Assembly: GCA_903870275.1 (NCBI GenBank)
Contig: CAIQCK010000085.1
Span: 1-56,506, forward strand
DNA length: 56,506 bases
Direction: 5' to 3'
Source of the DNA: an uncultured bacterium
GTDB lineage: Bacteria; Verrucomicrobiota; Verrucomicrobiia; CAIQCK01
Part shown: piece after piece, positions 15,918 to 23,789 of the stretch
Position numbering within the stretch: the stretch's first letter is position 1
How the letters are laid out: each line of letters starts with the position of its first letter
Notes under the pieces: generated by a model
Database searches by the model: none
The model's input: the letters and a program-made list of their open reading frames with translations, nothing else
Told to the model about the DNA's origin: nothing
Made by a program: the position numbers and the translations under genes

Positions 15918-17552
15918 TTACTTCGTTTTCTTCGGCGGCCGGATGTCCTCACCCCAGTTCGTGTGGTCAGGGCCGGTCCATTCGTCCACGAAAGCGCGCG
16001 CCGCCCATGCGTTCCACGCCGCCTGAAGCATGGCGGCGACATCGGCGTGCTCGGCAATGACGTTGTGCAGTTCGGTGCGGTCCGCCTCCATGTCGTAAAG
16101 TTCCCACGAGCCGCGCCATTTTTGCGCCAGCTTCCATTTGCCGTCGCGCACGGCTTTGTTGCCCTCGTGTTCCCAGAAGATCGGCTGCCGACGGTTGAGC
16201 AGCCTGCCCTCGAAGGCGGGCCGCAAGCTGACGCCTTCCATCGGCAGGATGGCGTGGCCCTTGAACTCGGCGGGGTATTTGGCGCGGCCAAGGTCCACGG
16301 CGGTAGCCATGATGTCTATGAGGTGGCCGGGTTGTTTTTCCAAGCTGCCGCGGCGCCCGGCTGGAATGCCTGCCGGCCAGTGGGCGATGAACGGCGAACT
16401 GATGCCGCCCTCGTGCGTGAAGTGTTTGTAGCGGCGGAACGGCGTGTTCGCCAGCGTCGCCCAGTTCATGCCGAGCTGGACGTAGGATTGCGGGCCGCCG
16501 ATGGGGCCTTCGCCGCGCGTGACGCCGGGCGGGCCGCCTTCCGCGTTGCCGCCGTTGTCGCTAAGGAAAACGATGAGCGTGTCGTCCAGGACGCCGCGTT
16601 TCTTCAACCCCTCGACCAGCGTGCCGACCGCGCGATCAATGCACTCCACCATGGCGGCATAGACGGACATGATTTCATCGAACCGCTTCTTTCTGTCCGG
16701 CTCGCGCGTGTCCCAGGCGGGGGAATCGTCCGGGCGCGGCGACAGCGGCCACCGGGCGTCCACGATGCCCATTTGAATCTGCCGCGCGTGGCGTTCCTCG
16801 CGAAGTTTGTCCCAGCCTTTCATGTATTTGCCGCGATACTTCGCAATGATGTCGGCGGGCGCGCGCAGCGGGAAGTGGACCGCGCCCTGCGCGATGTAGA
16901 GGAAGAAAGGCTTCTTTTCCGCACGCGCATCGTCAATAAATCGCAGGCCCCAGTCCGTGAACAGGTCGGTGGAATACCAGTCCTTGCCCAGTTCCGGCGA
17001 GTCCTTCGGCAGTTCCCTTCCGTTGAGATAAAGTTTTCCAGTGCCCGGCCGGTCGGCCTCGACCGGGAAATAGACTTCGCCGTAACGCGAGTTGAGCGAG
17101 CGCATGAAACCGCGCTCCCACGGCGGCGTGCCGTTCTGCTGGCCGAGATGCCATTTGCCTGTCATCGCGGTGAAGTAGCCCGCCTCGCGCAACACTTCGG
17201 CGATGGTCACGCATCGCGGCAGCAGTTTGCCGTGAAACCCGCGCGACTGCGGCTCGACTTTGTTGTCGAGCCAGCCCATGCCCGCCTGGTGCGAATAGAG
17301 TCCCGTCATCAACGCCGCGCGCGTCGGACTGCACCGGGGCGTGTTGTAAAACTGCGTGAACCGCACGCCGTTGGCCGCCAGCCCGTTGAGATTCGGCGTG
17401 GGGATTTCGCTGCCGTAGCAGCCGATGTCGGAGAATCCCATGTCATCCACGAGGATGACGACGATGTTAGGCCGCTCCGGCGCCGCGACCGCGATGCTGG
17501 CGATGCTGGCGGCTGCCAGCATGGCAAACACGGCAGCGAATTTTATTTTCAT
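15918..17552 (-). CDS. Arylsulfatase A-type sulfatase
   Basis: 544 residues with a signal peptide ending near AVAAPE (about residue 24). The formylglycine motif CSPTRAALMTG begins at Cys74, and the metal-binding start PNIVVILVDDMGFSDIGCYG is at 28-47. Further sulfatase landmarks are GKWHLGQ and LSDNGG. It should be exported and remove sulfate esters, with Cys74 converted to formylglycine by FGE. Start codon lies 12 bases after the stop of the esterase gene on the same strand, suggesting co-transcription. Confidence 0.92.
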   Translation of the reverse strand: MKIKFAAVFAMLAAASIASIAVAAPERPNIVVILVDDMGFSDIGCYGSEIPTPNLNGLAANGVRFTQFYNTPRCSPTRAALMTGLYSHQAGMGWLDNKVEPQSRGFHGKLLPRCVTIAEVLREAGYFTAMTGKWHLGQQNGTPPWERGFMRSLNSRYGEVYFPVEADRPGTGKLYLNGRELPKDSPELGKDWYSTDLFTDWGLRFIDDARAEKKPFFLYIAQGAVHFPLRAPADIIAKYRGKYMKGWDKLREERHARQIQMGIVDARWPLSPRPDDSPAWDTREPDRKKRFDEIMSVYAAMVECIDRAVGTLVEGLKKRGVLDDTLIVFLSDNGGNAEGGPPGVTRGEGPIGGPQSYVQLGMNWATLANTPFRRYKHFTHEGGISSPFIAHWPAGIPAGRRGSLEKQPGHLIDIMATAVDLGRAKYPAEFKGHAILPMEGVSLRPAFEGRLLNRRQPIFWEHEGNKAVRDGKWKLAQKWRGSWELYDMEADRTELHNVIAEHADVAAMLQAAWNAWAARAFVDEWTGPDHTNWGEDIRPPKKTK

Positions 17553-17564
17553 AGGCTCGGAAGA

Positions 17565-18473
17565 TTAACGCTGCGGATTGGCGTCCATCTTTCCGCCAAG
17601 AAACCCCATGCTCTTCATCCACTCGCCGCAGCGGGCGGGCCAGTCGTTGATCGGGTGCTTGTCGTTGCGCATGCCGAAGCCGTGGCCGCCCCGGGTGTAG
17701 ATGTGGAGTTCCGCCGGGAGGTTGAGCTTTTTGTATTCCAGATAGAGCATCGCCGCTTCGACCGGGTTGGTTTTGTCGTCGTGCGCGACGAGGAAGAACA
17801 TCGGCGGCGCATCCGGCGGCACGCTGAAGCCGTCCATGAACCGGGTCTTGTCGGTCTTGTCCAGAAAGCCGCCGCCGTAGATCATGACGCCGAAGTCCGG
17901 CCCGCGCGGGTCGTCGAGGTCGGGGCGCTGCGGGTAGGTGCGCGGCCTGCGGTCGCAGGCGACGTGTCCGAGCAGGTTCGCGCCGGCGGAGAAGCCGAGC
18001 AGGCCGACGCGGCGGGGATCGAGGCCCCAGTCCGCGGCGTGGTGGCGCACGAGGCCGAGGGCGCGCAGGGCGTCCTGCACGGGCTTTTCGTAAACCGGGG
18101 TCTCGTCGCGCGTCGGCGTGCGGTATTTGAGGAGCACGGCGGTGACGCCGATGGAGTTCAGCCACTCGCAGACCAGCGTGCCTTCGTGCGTGTAGGAAAG
18201 AAACCGGTAGCCGCCGCCCGGCGCGACGATGACGGAGGCGCCGTTGGGCTTCTCCGGGCGGTAGATCGCGATCTCCGGATCGGTGACGTTGGTCACGCGG
18301 TTTGAACTCGGCCGGTCGGCCGCGAGAAGTTTCTGGGTCGCCTCGGAAAGGGGAGCCGGCTTGCCCGGCGCGCCTTCGGGCCAGAGCTTGAGCGTGAGGG
18401 GTTCGGCCGAGATGGCAACGGAAAGAGCGGCGAGCCAGACGGCGGGCAGGAGCGTGAAACGGAGTGGGTTCAT
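17565..18473 (-). CDS. Secreted alpha/beta hydrolase, acetyl-esterase-like
   Basis: 302 residues from the Met at 18473, chosen because it begins a signal peptide (PLRFTLLPAVWLAALSVAISA). The hydrolase fold shows an oxyanion segment APGGGYRFLSYTHEG at 84-98, nucleophile Ser162 in LGFSAGANLLGH, and the histidine in RGGHGFGM near the end. Similar proteins are carbohydrate acetyl or feruloyl esterases. With the adjoining sulfatase it may deacetylate a sulfated glycan, which is inference. The upstream frame stays open to 18716 but lies in repeat DNA and is probably not translated. Confidence 0.85.
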   Translation of the reverse strand: MNPLRFTLLPAVWLAALSVAISAEPLTLKLWPEGAPGKPAPLSEATQKLLAADRPSSNRVTNVTDPEIAIYRPEKPNGASVIVAPGGGYRFLSYTHEGTLVCEWLNSIGVTAVLLKYRTPTRDETPVYEKPVQDALRALGLVRHHAADWGLDPRRVGLLGFSAGANLLGHVACDRRPRTYPQRPDLDDPRGPDFGVMIYGGGFLDKTDKTRFMDGFSVPPDAPPMFFLVAHDDKTNPVEAAMLYLEYKKLNLPAELHIYTRGGHGFGMRNDKHPINDWPARCGEWMKSMGFLGGKMDANPQR

Positions 18474-18570
18474 GTTCAGGAGCCGAAGCGCGGGCGTGCG
18501 TTGTTGGGGTGAGGCCATTGGGATGCGTTCCATGATGCGCTTGAACGTCATGGGCCGAGTGTATCGGGTT

Positions 18571-18603
18571 GCGCGCGGCTGACAATGGTTTTTGTCGGGC
18601 ACG
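18571..18603. repeat. Dispersed short repeat, copy A
   Basis: GCGCGCGGCTGACAA, a short A/T-rich centre, then TTTTTGTCGGGCACG. A near-identical copy is at 21281-21312. The centre contains the inverted pair GACAA/TTGTC. Both copies lie in intergenic DNA. Function unknown. Confidence 0.6.
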
Positions 18604-18615
18604 GCCGGTGCTGTA

Positions 18616-18657
18616 TCGGCGGTCTGCACCCCGAACGCTTTCGGGGCTGACCGCCGA
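18616..18657. repeat. Intergenic stem-loop
   Basis: TCGGCGGTC (18616-18624) pairs with GACCGCCGA (18649-18657), and inside it CCCCGAA (18629-18635) pairs with TTCGGGG (18640-18646) around a CGCT loop. It lies downstream of the phoH stop on the minus strand. No T-tract follows, so it is more like a REP element than an intrinsic terminator. Confidence 0.6.
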
Positions 18658-18670
18658 ATGATTGCTTTAG

Positions 18671-18734
18671 CTGGGAGCGGCGACATTCCTGTCGCCGAAT
18701 CATTATCGGGCGACAAGGATGTCGCCCCTCCCAG
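18671..18734. repeat. Cruciform-like double palindrome
   Basis: Outer arms CTGGGAG (18671-18677) and CTCCCAG (18728-18734) enclose two hairpins: GGCGACA/TGTCGCC at 18679-18696 and GGGCGACA/TGTCGCCC at 18708-18727. The RNA would fold as a three-way junction. Located 37 bases beyond the phoH stop; may protect the 3' end or be a REP/BIME-type repeat. Confidence 0.6.
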
Positions 18735-18771
18735 TTATCCGGCGGTCGGAGCCCGCCGCTACAGGGTTGGC

Positions 18772-20316
18772 TCACATCAACCGCGCGCCGGCCTCGGCCA
18801 GGGGACTGCGCTCGCCTTTGCTCAGGCAGATGTGGGCGGCGATGGATTCGCCTTTGAACCGGTTGCGCGTATAGACCAGGCCGTTGGAGAGGCTGTCCAC
18901 ATACGGATTGTCTATCTGCGCCGGGTCGCCGATGAGCACCAGCTTGGAGCCTTTGGACATGCGTGTGACGACCGTCTTGGCTTCGAGGGGCGTCAGTTGC
19001 TGCGCTTCGTCGAGGACGAAAAAGCGGCGGGGAATCGAGCGGCCCCGGATGTAACAGAGCGCCTCGATCTCGACGACGCCCATTTCGATCAGGCTCTCGT
19101 AAGGTTTGCGCATCGGCGCGCTTTGCGAGTATTGCGGCAGGGCCGCCTGCTCCTTGAATTTCCGGGCTTGTTTGCGCGTGATGGTGTGATCCGGCTGCAG
19201 CCCCGGCGGCGGCATGAGCACGTCGAACGCGTCGTAGATCGGCTGGAGCCACGGGCGCATTTTTTCATCCAGGCTGCCCGGCAGGAAACCGAGCGTGTCG
19301 CCCATGGCGACGACGGGGCGGCTGACGTTGAGACCGTTGTAGGTCTTGTTGAAGACCGCGTTCAAACCGGCGGCCACGGCGAGCAGGGTTTTGCCCGTGC
19401 CGGCCTGGCCGTAGCAGGTGACCAGCGATACCGCCGGATCGAGGAGTGCGTCCAGGAGGCATTGCTGGCCGAGGTTGGCCGGACGGAGGTAGATGCCGCG
19501 CGGGATGCGAACGCCGTCCGGCACGGCAAGCCGGCGGAATTTTCCATTTTGACTGAAACGCCCCGGCATCGTCTTGCGCTCGCTGGTCGCGAACAGGACA
19601 TATTCGTTGAGCACAATGTCTTTGGCGCGGCCATCGCCCAGTTCGAGTTCCCCGGAACTGGCGAAGCGCTGGAGTTCATACGAATCCACCTCGACGGTGC
19701 GCAGCCGGTAGCCTTCCACGTCGCGCGCCTCGACCTTGTCGTTGAGGTAATCCTCGCACTGGATGCCGATGGCCAGCGCCTTGAGCCGCATGTTCAGATC
19801 CTTCGTGACGAGAACGGTCGGAGACCGGTCGTGCGCCCGGATCACCAGCACGCAGGCCAGGATGCGATGGTCGGTGCGGTCGTGCTCGGGGAAGACGCGG
19901 CGAAAGCTTTCCAGCGCGGGCGTGGACTTGTCACTCGGGTCGTAAACCGCCAGCCGCAAGGTGCCGCCGCCCGGCGTGGGCACGCCATTGAGGACCGCCT
20001 CGCTCTGGCCCTGCCCGAAAACGGCGGAGAGGCTGCGGTGAACGACGCGGGCGTTGGCGCCGCGGTCGGACTGCTCGTTCTTGAAACGGTCAAGCTCCGA
20101 AAGGACATCCACCGGAATCCAGACATGATTGTCGGCGAAGCGGTGAATGCACTGCGGGTCGTGGAGCAGAACGTTGGTGTCGAGGATGTAGTTTTTGCCG
20201 GGGGTCTTCCGCGGAACCTTGCGCCTCCGCGGCCGGGAGACTTCAAGTTCGCGAAAGAGACTTGGTTGCGCGTCGGCGGTGGTGGTCGGAACGCTGGACA
20301 AGTCGTAGTGATTCAT
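18772..20316 (-). CDS. PIN domain-PhoH ATPase
   Basis: 514 residues. An N-terminal PIN nuclease domain begins KNYILDTNVLLHDP (Asp46), with LVTKDLNMRLKA near its end. A PhoH P-loop ATPase follows: Walker A GQAGTGKT around 290 and Walker B FFVLDEAQQLTP around 440, then IGDPAQIDNPY. This architecture (PhoH2) is associated with ATP-driven RNA unwinding and cleavage. The 60 residues before the PIN domain are basic and unstructured. It is transcribed away from the repeat-rich gap and towards the esterase. Confidence 0.92.
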   Translation of the reverse strand: MNHYDLSSVPTTTADAQPSLFRELEVSRPRRRKVPRKTPGKNYILDTNVLLHDPQCIHRFADNHVWIPVDVLSELDRFKNEQSDRGANARVVHRSLSAVFGQGQSEAVLNGVPTPGGGTLRLAVYDPSDKSTPALESFRRVFPEHDRTDHRILACVLVIRAHDRSPTVLVTKDLNMRLKALAIGIQCEDYLNDKVEARDVEGYRLRTVEVDSYELQRFASSGELELGDGRAKDIVLNEYVLFATSERKTMPGRFSQNGKFRRLAVPDGVRIPRGIYLRPANLGQQCLLDALLDPAVSLVTCYGQAGTGKTLLAVAAGLNAVFNKTYNGLNVSRPVVAMGDTLGFLPGSLDEKMRPWLQPIYDAFDVLMPPPGLQPDHTITRKQARKFKEQAALPQYSQSAPMRKPYESLIEMGVVEIEALCYIRGRSIPRRFFVLDEAQQLTPLEAKTVVTRMSKGSKLVLIGDPAQIDNPYVDSLSNGLVYTRNRFKGESIAAHICLSKGERSPLAEAGARLM

Positions 20317-20659
20317 GGAAGTGGTGACTAACCGATGCGGCTTGATACCTCGGGATAAGGACGAGGCGGCGGCGGTCTCGGATGTGAACCGATAAAAGCA
20401 CCGGTCGCTAGTTTAGACAGCTTGGCTTCAAAAGCAACAGAAACAAACCGGGGCATCGAAATGTCACAAGACCGGCACATGAGGGTTCGCGCGGTCGTCA
20501 ACGCAGAGCGCCGGAGAAACTCAAGACCCAAACGATTCGGCGGACAGATGGTGTTGTGGTGGGCGCGACCGCCGAGACTGTCTCAGAACGCGGGTTCACG
20601 ACCGTAGAACGGATGTCCAAGGCCTGTTGCCTAAACGCTTTGTTTGTTCAACATCCGGC

Positions 20660-20965
20660 CAGTGGTGACGGGGGAGCGCCGTAGGCGCGGCAGGTCATAG
20701 CCCACGGCGCGAGGGCGTGTTGCCCAAATGTTCTGTTTGCTCAAAAACAACCCGGTTCTGGAGGAGAGCGCCGGAGGCGCGGCAGAAAATAGCCCACGGC
20801 GCGAGCCGTGGGAATAGTGGCCCGAAAAACAAAAGCCCCGTCAGGGGCGATAGAAAACGCGCCACGGATGAATGATTTCTTTCGTCCCTGCCGGGGCTTT
20901 TTTATTGCGTCACGAGACCCACGGCTCGCGCCGTGGGCTACGATCTGGCGCCGCTCCGCGGCTAA
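20660..20965. repeat. Large palindromic repeat cluster (REP/BIME-like)
   Basis: Contains units with GAGCGCCGGAGGCGCGGCA followed by CCCACGGC-GCGA-GCCGTGGG (20793-20812) and AAAGCCCCGTCAGGGGCGA (20832-20850). The right half (20875-20965) repeats these in reverse order and strand, including a 23-base stretch at 20918-20940 exactly complementary to 20790-20812. A partial direct copy lies at 20668-20714. The right half ends in GCCGGGGCTTTTTT (20890-20903), which could act as a terminator on the plus strand. Confidence 0.75.
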
Positions 20966-21280
20966 AACGGTTTAGGCAACACGCCCTCCACATCCGTTTA
21001 TCATTAATGCGAACTGTTGTATTCATCAGTAACGGCCCGTTCTACGCGGCTTGGCACGCCGGCTGCCGGGAGTTTTGAGCCAGTCTCAGCGGTCCCGCCC
21101 TGCCTTTCGGCGGTCATGAATGGTCGCTACAGGATGGCCGGGGGCTTTTTGCAGCGGCTGCTTTTTCAAGGATGGATCATCCCCTTTGAGGGTGAACTAT
21201 GCCCCTCTCGTTTCCCCTGCGTTTTCCCCAGCCTGCCCAGACCCCCGTTCCGCAAACGCACAACCTGAAAAAAATTTGGC

Positions 21281-21312
21281 GCGCGCGGCTGACAACATTT
21301 TTGTCCGGCACG
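21281..21312. repeat. Dispersed short repeat, copy B
   Basis: GCGCGCGGCTGACAA, centre, TTTTTGTCCGGCACG; matches 18571-18603 with few differences. It is followed at 21319-21334 by the palindrome GGACAACAACTTGTCC, which reuses the ACAA/TTGT arms. Confidence 0.55.
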
Positions 21313-21417
21313 ACGACTGGACAACAACTTGTCCGTTCTCGGCGCGTCAAATATCAAACATCCCGGCACAACGCGTGGCGCTCACTGTCGGCGGCGGTCA
21401 ATTACGAACCGGGCAAA

Positions 21418-21861
21418 TTACCTGGCCCACAACGCGGCGTGGAATTCCTTCCAGTCGTCGAGGTTGTTGAGGTTGACGGCGTCCTTGATCGAGCCGTCGT
21501 CCTCGATGCCGTTTGCGCTGAGGATGCTCTTGCGCGTGGCGTCGTCGTGGTTGTAGCCGCGGACGGAGGCATTGTGTTTCTCGATGGTCGCCTGGTCGAG
21601 CTTCACGCCGGGCTGCTGCCGCACCCACGCTTCAAACTGCGGATAGGCGGGGTGTTGTTCGCGGATGAACTTCAGCGTCGCGGCGGCGTCCAGGCCGAGT
21701 GCGTTGATGGTCATCATGTCGTAGCCATTGCCACAATCGGGGTAACCGTCGGCGAGCCGGCCCGCGGCCGCGAGCGAAACTTTGAGCCAGAGGCGGGGCA
21801 GATGCAGGACGCCGAGCGGGCCTGCGACGCCGGAACTGATAAGGGGCGCTATCTTGGTCAT
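21418..21861 (-). CDS. DUF5069 family protein
   Basis: 147 residues starting at the Met at 21861, which is preceded by AGGAGAC at a good distance. The opening ISSGVAGPLGVLHLPRLWLK and the middle DGYPDCGNGYDMMTINALGLD are typical of DUF5069, a small cytosolic family common in Verrucomicrobiota and Planctomycetota with no known activity. The upstream open frame continues into the dehydrogenase gene and is a shadow. It is the third gene of a minus-strand unit behind the dehydrogenase. Confidence 0.82.
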   Translation of the reverse strand: MTKIAPLISSGVAGPLGVLHLPRLWLKVSLAAAGRLADGYPDCGNGYDMMTINALGLDAAATLKFIREQHPAYPQFEAWVRQQPGVKLDQATIEKHNASVRGYNHDDATRKSILSANGIEDDGSIKDAVNLNNLDDWKEFHAALWAR

Positions 21862-21905
21862 GACTTGTCTCCTTGTGTCTGTTGGTTGGGTTGCGTGGTG
21901 TGAAA

Positions 21906-22811
21906 CTACTTCTTCCGGGATTTGTGCCGGCCTCGGAAGGTCAGTTCGGCGATGCCTGACTTGTCGAGTTCGCCCAGGCCCTCCTTGACCATGCGCGAGT
22001 ATTGTTTGAACGTCGCGGTGGCGAGCGGCAGATTCAGATGCCGACGTTTTGCGAGGTCCAGCGCGATGCCGCTGTCCTTCGCCGCGTGCGCCGCGGAAAA
22101 GAAGCAGGAATGCTCGCGGTTCATCATGTCCTCGCCGTCGGTCGCGAGCACGCGCGAGTTCGCGCCCGTCTGCGAAAACACTTCCATCAGCGTCTTGAGG
22201 TCGAGTCCGAGCGCGTCGCCAAGCGCGAGTCCTTCTGCAAGCCCCGCGGTATTGATGTTCATGACCATGTTGACGAGCGCTTTGACCTGCGCCGCGGCGC
22301 CTGCGGCGCCGATGTAACGCATCAGTTTGCCTTCGTCGCTGAGCCTGGCGAGGATGGGCTTGAGCTTCTCGAACGTGGACTTCTCTCCGCCGCACATGAG
22401 GTAGAGCGTGCCCGCGCGCGCCTGGTTGATGCTGGAAGCCATGCAGCCTTCAAGTGTTTCCGCACCGGCTTTCCTGGCGAGCGCCTCCACCTCGACATGC
22501 GTTTTCGGCGAGACGGTCGCGCAGTTGACGAAACTCTTGCCGCGCGCATTGACGAGGAGGCTGTCTCCCCGGGTCGCGAAGATTCGTTTCATCGCGGCGT
22601 CATCGGTCACAACGGTGATAATGACGTCCGCGACCGCGGTGACCTCCGCGAGTTTTTTTGACGCGACGCAACCCAGCTCTTTGGCAAGCGTCTCCGCAGC
22701 GGGCGCGTTCACGTCATAAACGGCGGTGACGGGATAGCCGACTTCCTTGAGACGTCTCGCCATGTTTGCGCCCATGCGTCCGACGCCGACGAAACCGATT
22801 CGAGCAGTCAT
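21906..22811 (-). CDS. NAD(P)-dependent beta-hydroxyacid dehydrogenase
   Basis: 301 residues of the 3-hydroxyisobutyrate dehydrogenase/tartronate semialdehyde reductase superfamily. The Rossmann loop GFVGVGRMG is at 6-14 and the catalytic Lys is Lys177 (AQVKALVNM). The usual substrate loop DAPVSGG reads EGCMASS at 121-127, so the substrate is probably not a standard one. The start at 22811 was chosen because it opens directly into the Rossmann fold; the longer frame to 22946 runs into the previous gene. It follows the MBL gene by 56 bases that contain a hairpin. Confidence 0.87.
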   Translation of the reverse strand: MTARIGFVGVGRMGANMARRLKEVGYPVTAVYDVNAPAAETLAKELGCVASKKLAEVTAVADVIITVVTDDAAMKRIFATRGDSLLVNARGKSFVNCATVSPKTHVEVEALARKAGAETLEGCMASSINQARAGTLYLMCGGEKSTFEKLKPILARLSDEGKLMRYIGAAGAAAQVKALVNMVMNINTAGLAEGLALGDALGLDLKTLMEVFSQTGANSRVLATDGEDMMNREHSCFFSAAHAAKDSGIALDLAKRRHLNLPLATATFKQYSRMVKEGLGELDKSGIAELTFRGRHKSRKK

Positions 22812-22838
22812 GATGTTTCCCTTGGATGGCGGTTCAGC

Positions 22839-22860
22839 GCACAGGCGCGGAGGCCTGTGC
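22839..22860. repeat. Short intergenic hairpin
   Basis: GCACAGG (22839-22845) and CCTGTGC (22854-22860) form a stem between the MBL and dehydrogenase genes. No T-tract. It may set the expression ratio of the two genes or be another REP-like element. Confidence 0.4.
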
Positions 22861-22867
22861 TGCCAGT

Positions 22868-23689
22868 TCATTTGTTGAATTCGGGAAAGAATGGGTTGTA
22901 CTTTTTCTGTTCGCCCACGGTTGTCAGCGGTCCATGCCCGGGGCAAAGGACGGTGTCGTCACATAGCGAGAATATGTTCTGCCGGTTGGTGCGGAGCGCC
23001 TCCTCGTAGGAAACCAGCCCGCCGCCCATCGACGCGGCGAATATCGCGTCGCCCACGACGGCGACGGGCCTTTCGAGGCCCGCAATGACGTAGCCGGTGC
23101 CACCCCTGCAATGGCCGCTGGTCTGGCGCGGTTCTATCGTGAGCCCGCCCACTTGAAACACCTTTCCCGCCGCAAACGGCTCCGCTCCCCCGGTCGGCTC
23201 AAGGTGTGAGACAAAAGCGGGCGCGCCCGTTTCTTTCTTCAACCGCGCGAGGTCGGCAATGTGATCCTCGTGTATGTGGGTAAGCAGGATGAGGGAGATC
23301 CTGAGGCCGTTCGCCTTCGCGGCTTCCAACATCCGGCGGCAATCGGCGCCCGTGTCGAACGCGACGGCTTGTTTTGTCTTCGCGTCCCAGACGAGATACG
23401 CGTTGACCGTGTAACTGCCGAACGGCGTGTTGAACAAGGCAAGGCCCGCGACTTCGTGGGCGGGCGGATACCACGCCTGCTTGCCGAGCGCGACGAGTTG
23501 CTCCACGCCGAGACCGAGGACGGGGGCGAGTTTGCGGACGACGGCTTCGTTGAATTCGCCCGCGAGCGATTGCCCCACATCCGATTCGGAAACGCCGGCT
23601 TTGGATGCAAGTTGACCGGGCGAAAGCTTCAAGCCGCGTTGGGCTTTTCCGAGGACATCGTTGAAATTATCTTCGAGGGGGATGTTCAT
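22868..23689 (-). CDS. Helix-turn-helix domain fused to metallo-beta-lactamase hydrolase
   Basis: 273 residues. Residues 10-70 resemble an XRE-type helix-turn-helix (LSPGQLASKAGVSESDVGQSL). Residues about 80-273 are a metallo-beta-lactamase fold with THIHEDH at 137-143, further ligands in SGHCRGG and GDAIFAAS, and PGHGPLTTVGEE-like end (CPGHGPLTTVGEQ). Glyoxalase II or thioesterase-type hydrolysis is likely, substrate unknown. The fused HTH could bind DNA or be a structural remnant. First gene of the MBL-dehydrogenase-DUF5069 unit. Confidence 0.82.
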   Translation of the reverse strand: MNIPLEDNFNDVLGKAQRGLKLSPGQLASKAGVSESDVGQSLAGEFNEAVVRKLAPVLGLGVEQLVALGKQAWYPPAHEVAGLALFNTPFGSYTVNAYLVWDAKTKQAVAFDTGADCRRMLEAAKANGLRISLILLTHIHEDHIADLARLKKETGAPAFVSHLEPTGGAEPFAAGKVFQVGGLTIEPRQTSGHCRGGTGYVIAGLERPVAVVGDAIFAASMGGGLVSYEEALRTNRQNIFSLCDDTVLCPGHGPLTTVGEQKKYNPFFPEFNK

Positions 23690-23789
23690 GAGGCGGGCTC
23701 GATTTTACCGATGTGAAGCGATTCGTTCTTTGAAGATGACCTCCACGAACTTCGATTCCCGCTATTGCGGCGTGGATTTTCTTCCACCG

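Larger units (their letters stand above)
20317..21417. other. Gene-free interval with palindromic repeats
   Basis: About 1.1 kb with no convincing gene on either strand. It holds the repeat cluster at 20660-20965, another short dispersed repeat at 21281-21312 and a palindrome at 21319-21334. The part next to 20317 should carry the phoH promoter; I could not assign its boxes. Open frames here are short and made of repeat DNA. Confidence 0.7.

Noticed and set aside
15894..18305. 803-codon plus-strand frame opposite the sulfatase and esterase
   Set aside because: Low-complexity Arg/Val/Ala composition, spans two real minus-strand genes with catalytic motifs.
18592..20331. 579-codon plus-strand frame opposite phoH
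   Set aside because: Covers palindromic repeats and the antisense of the PIN-PhoH gene; no homologous features.
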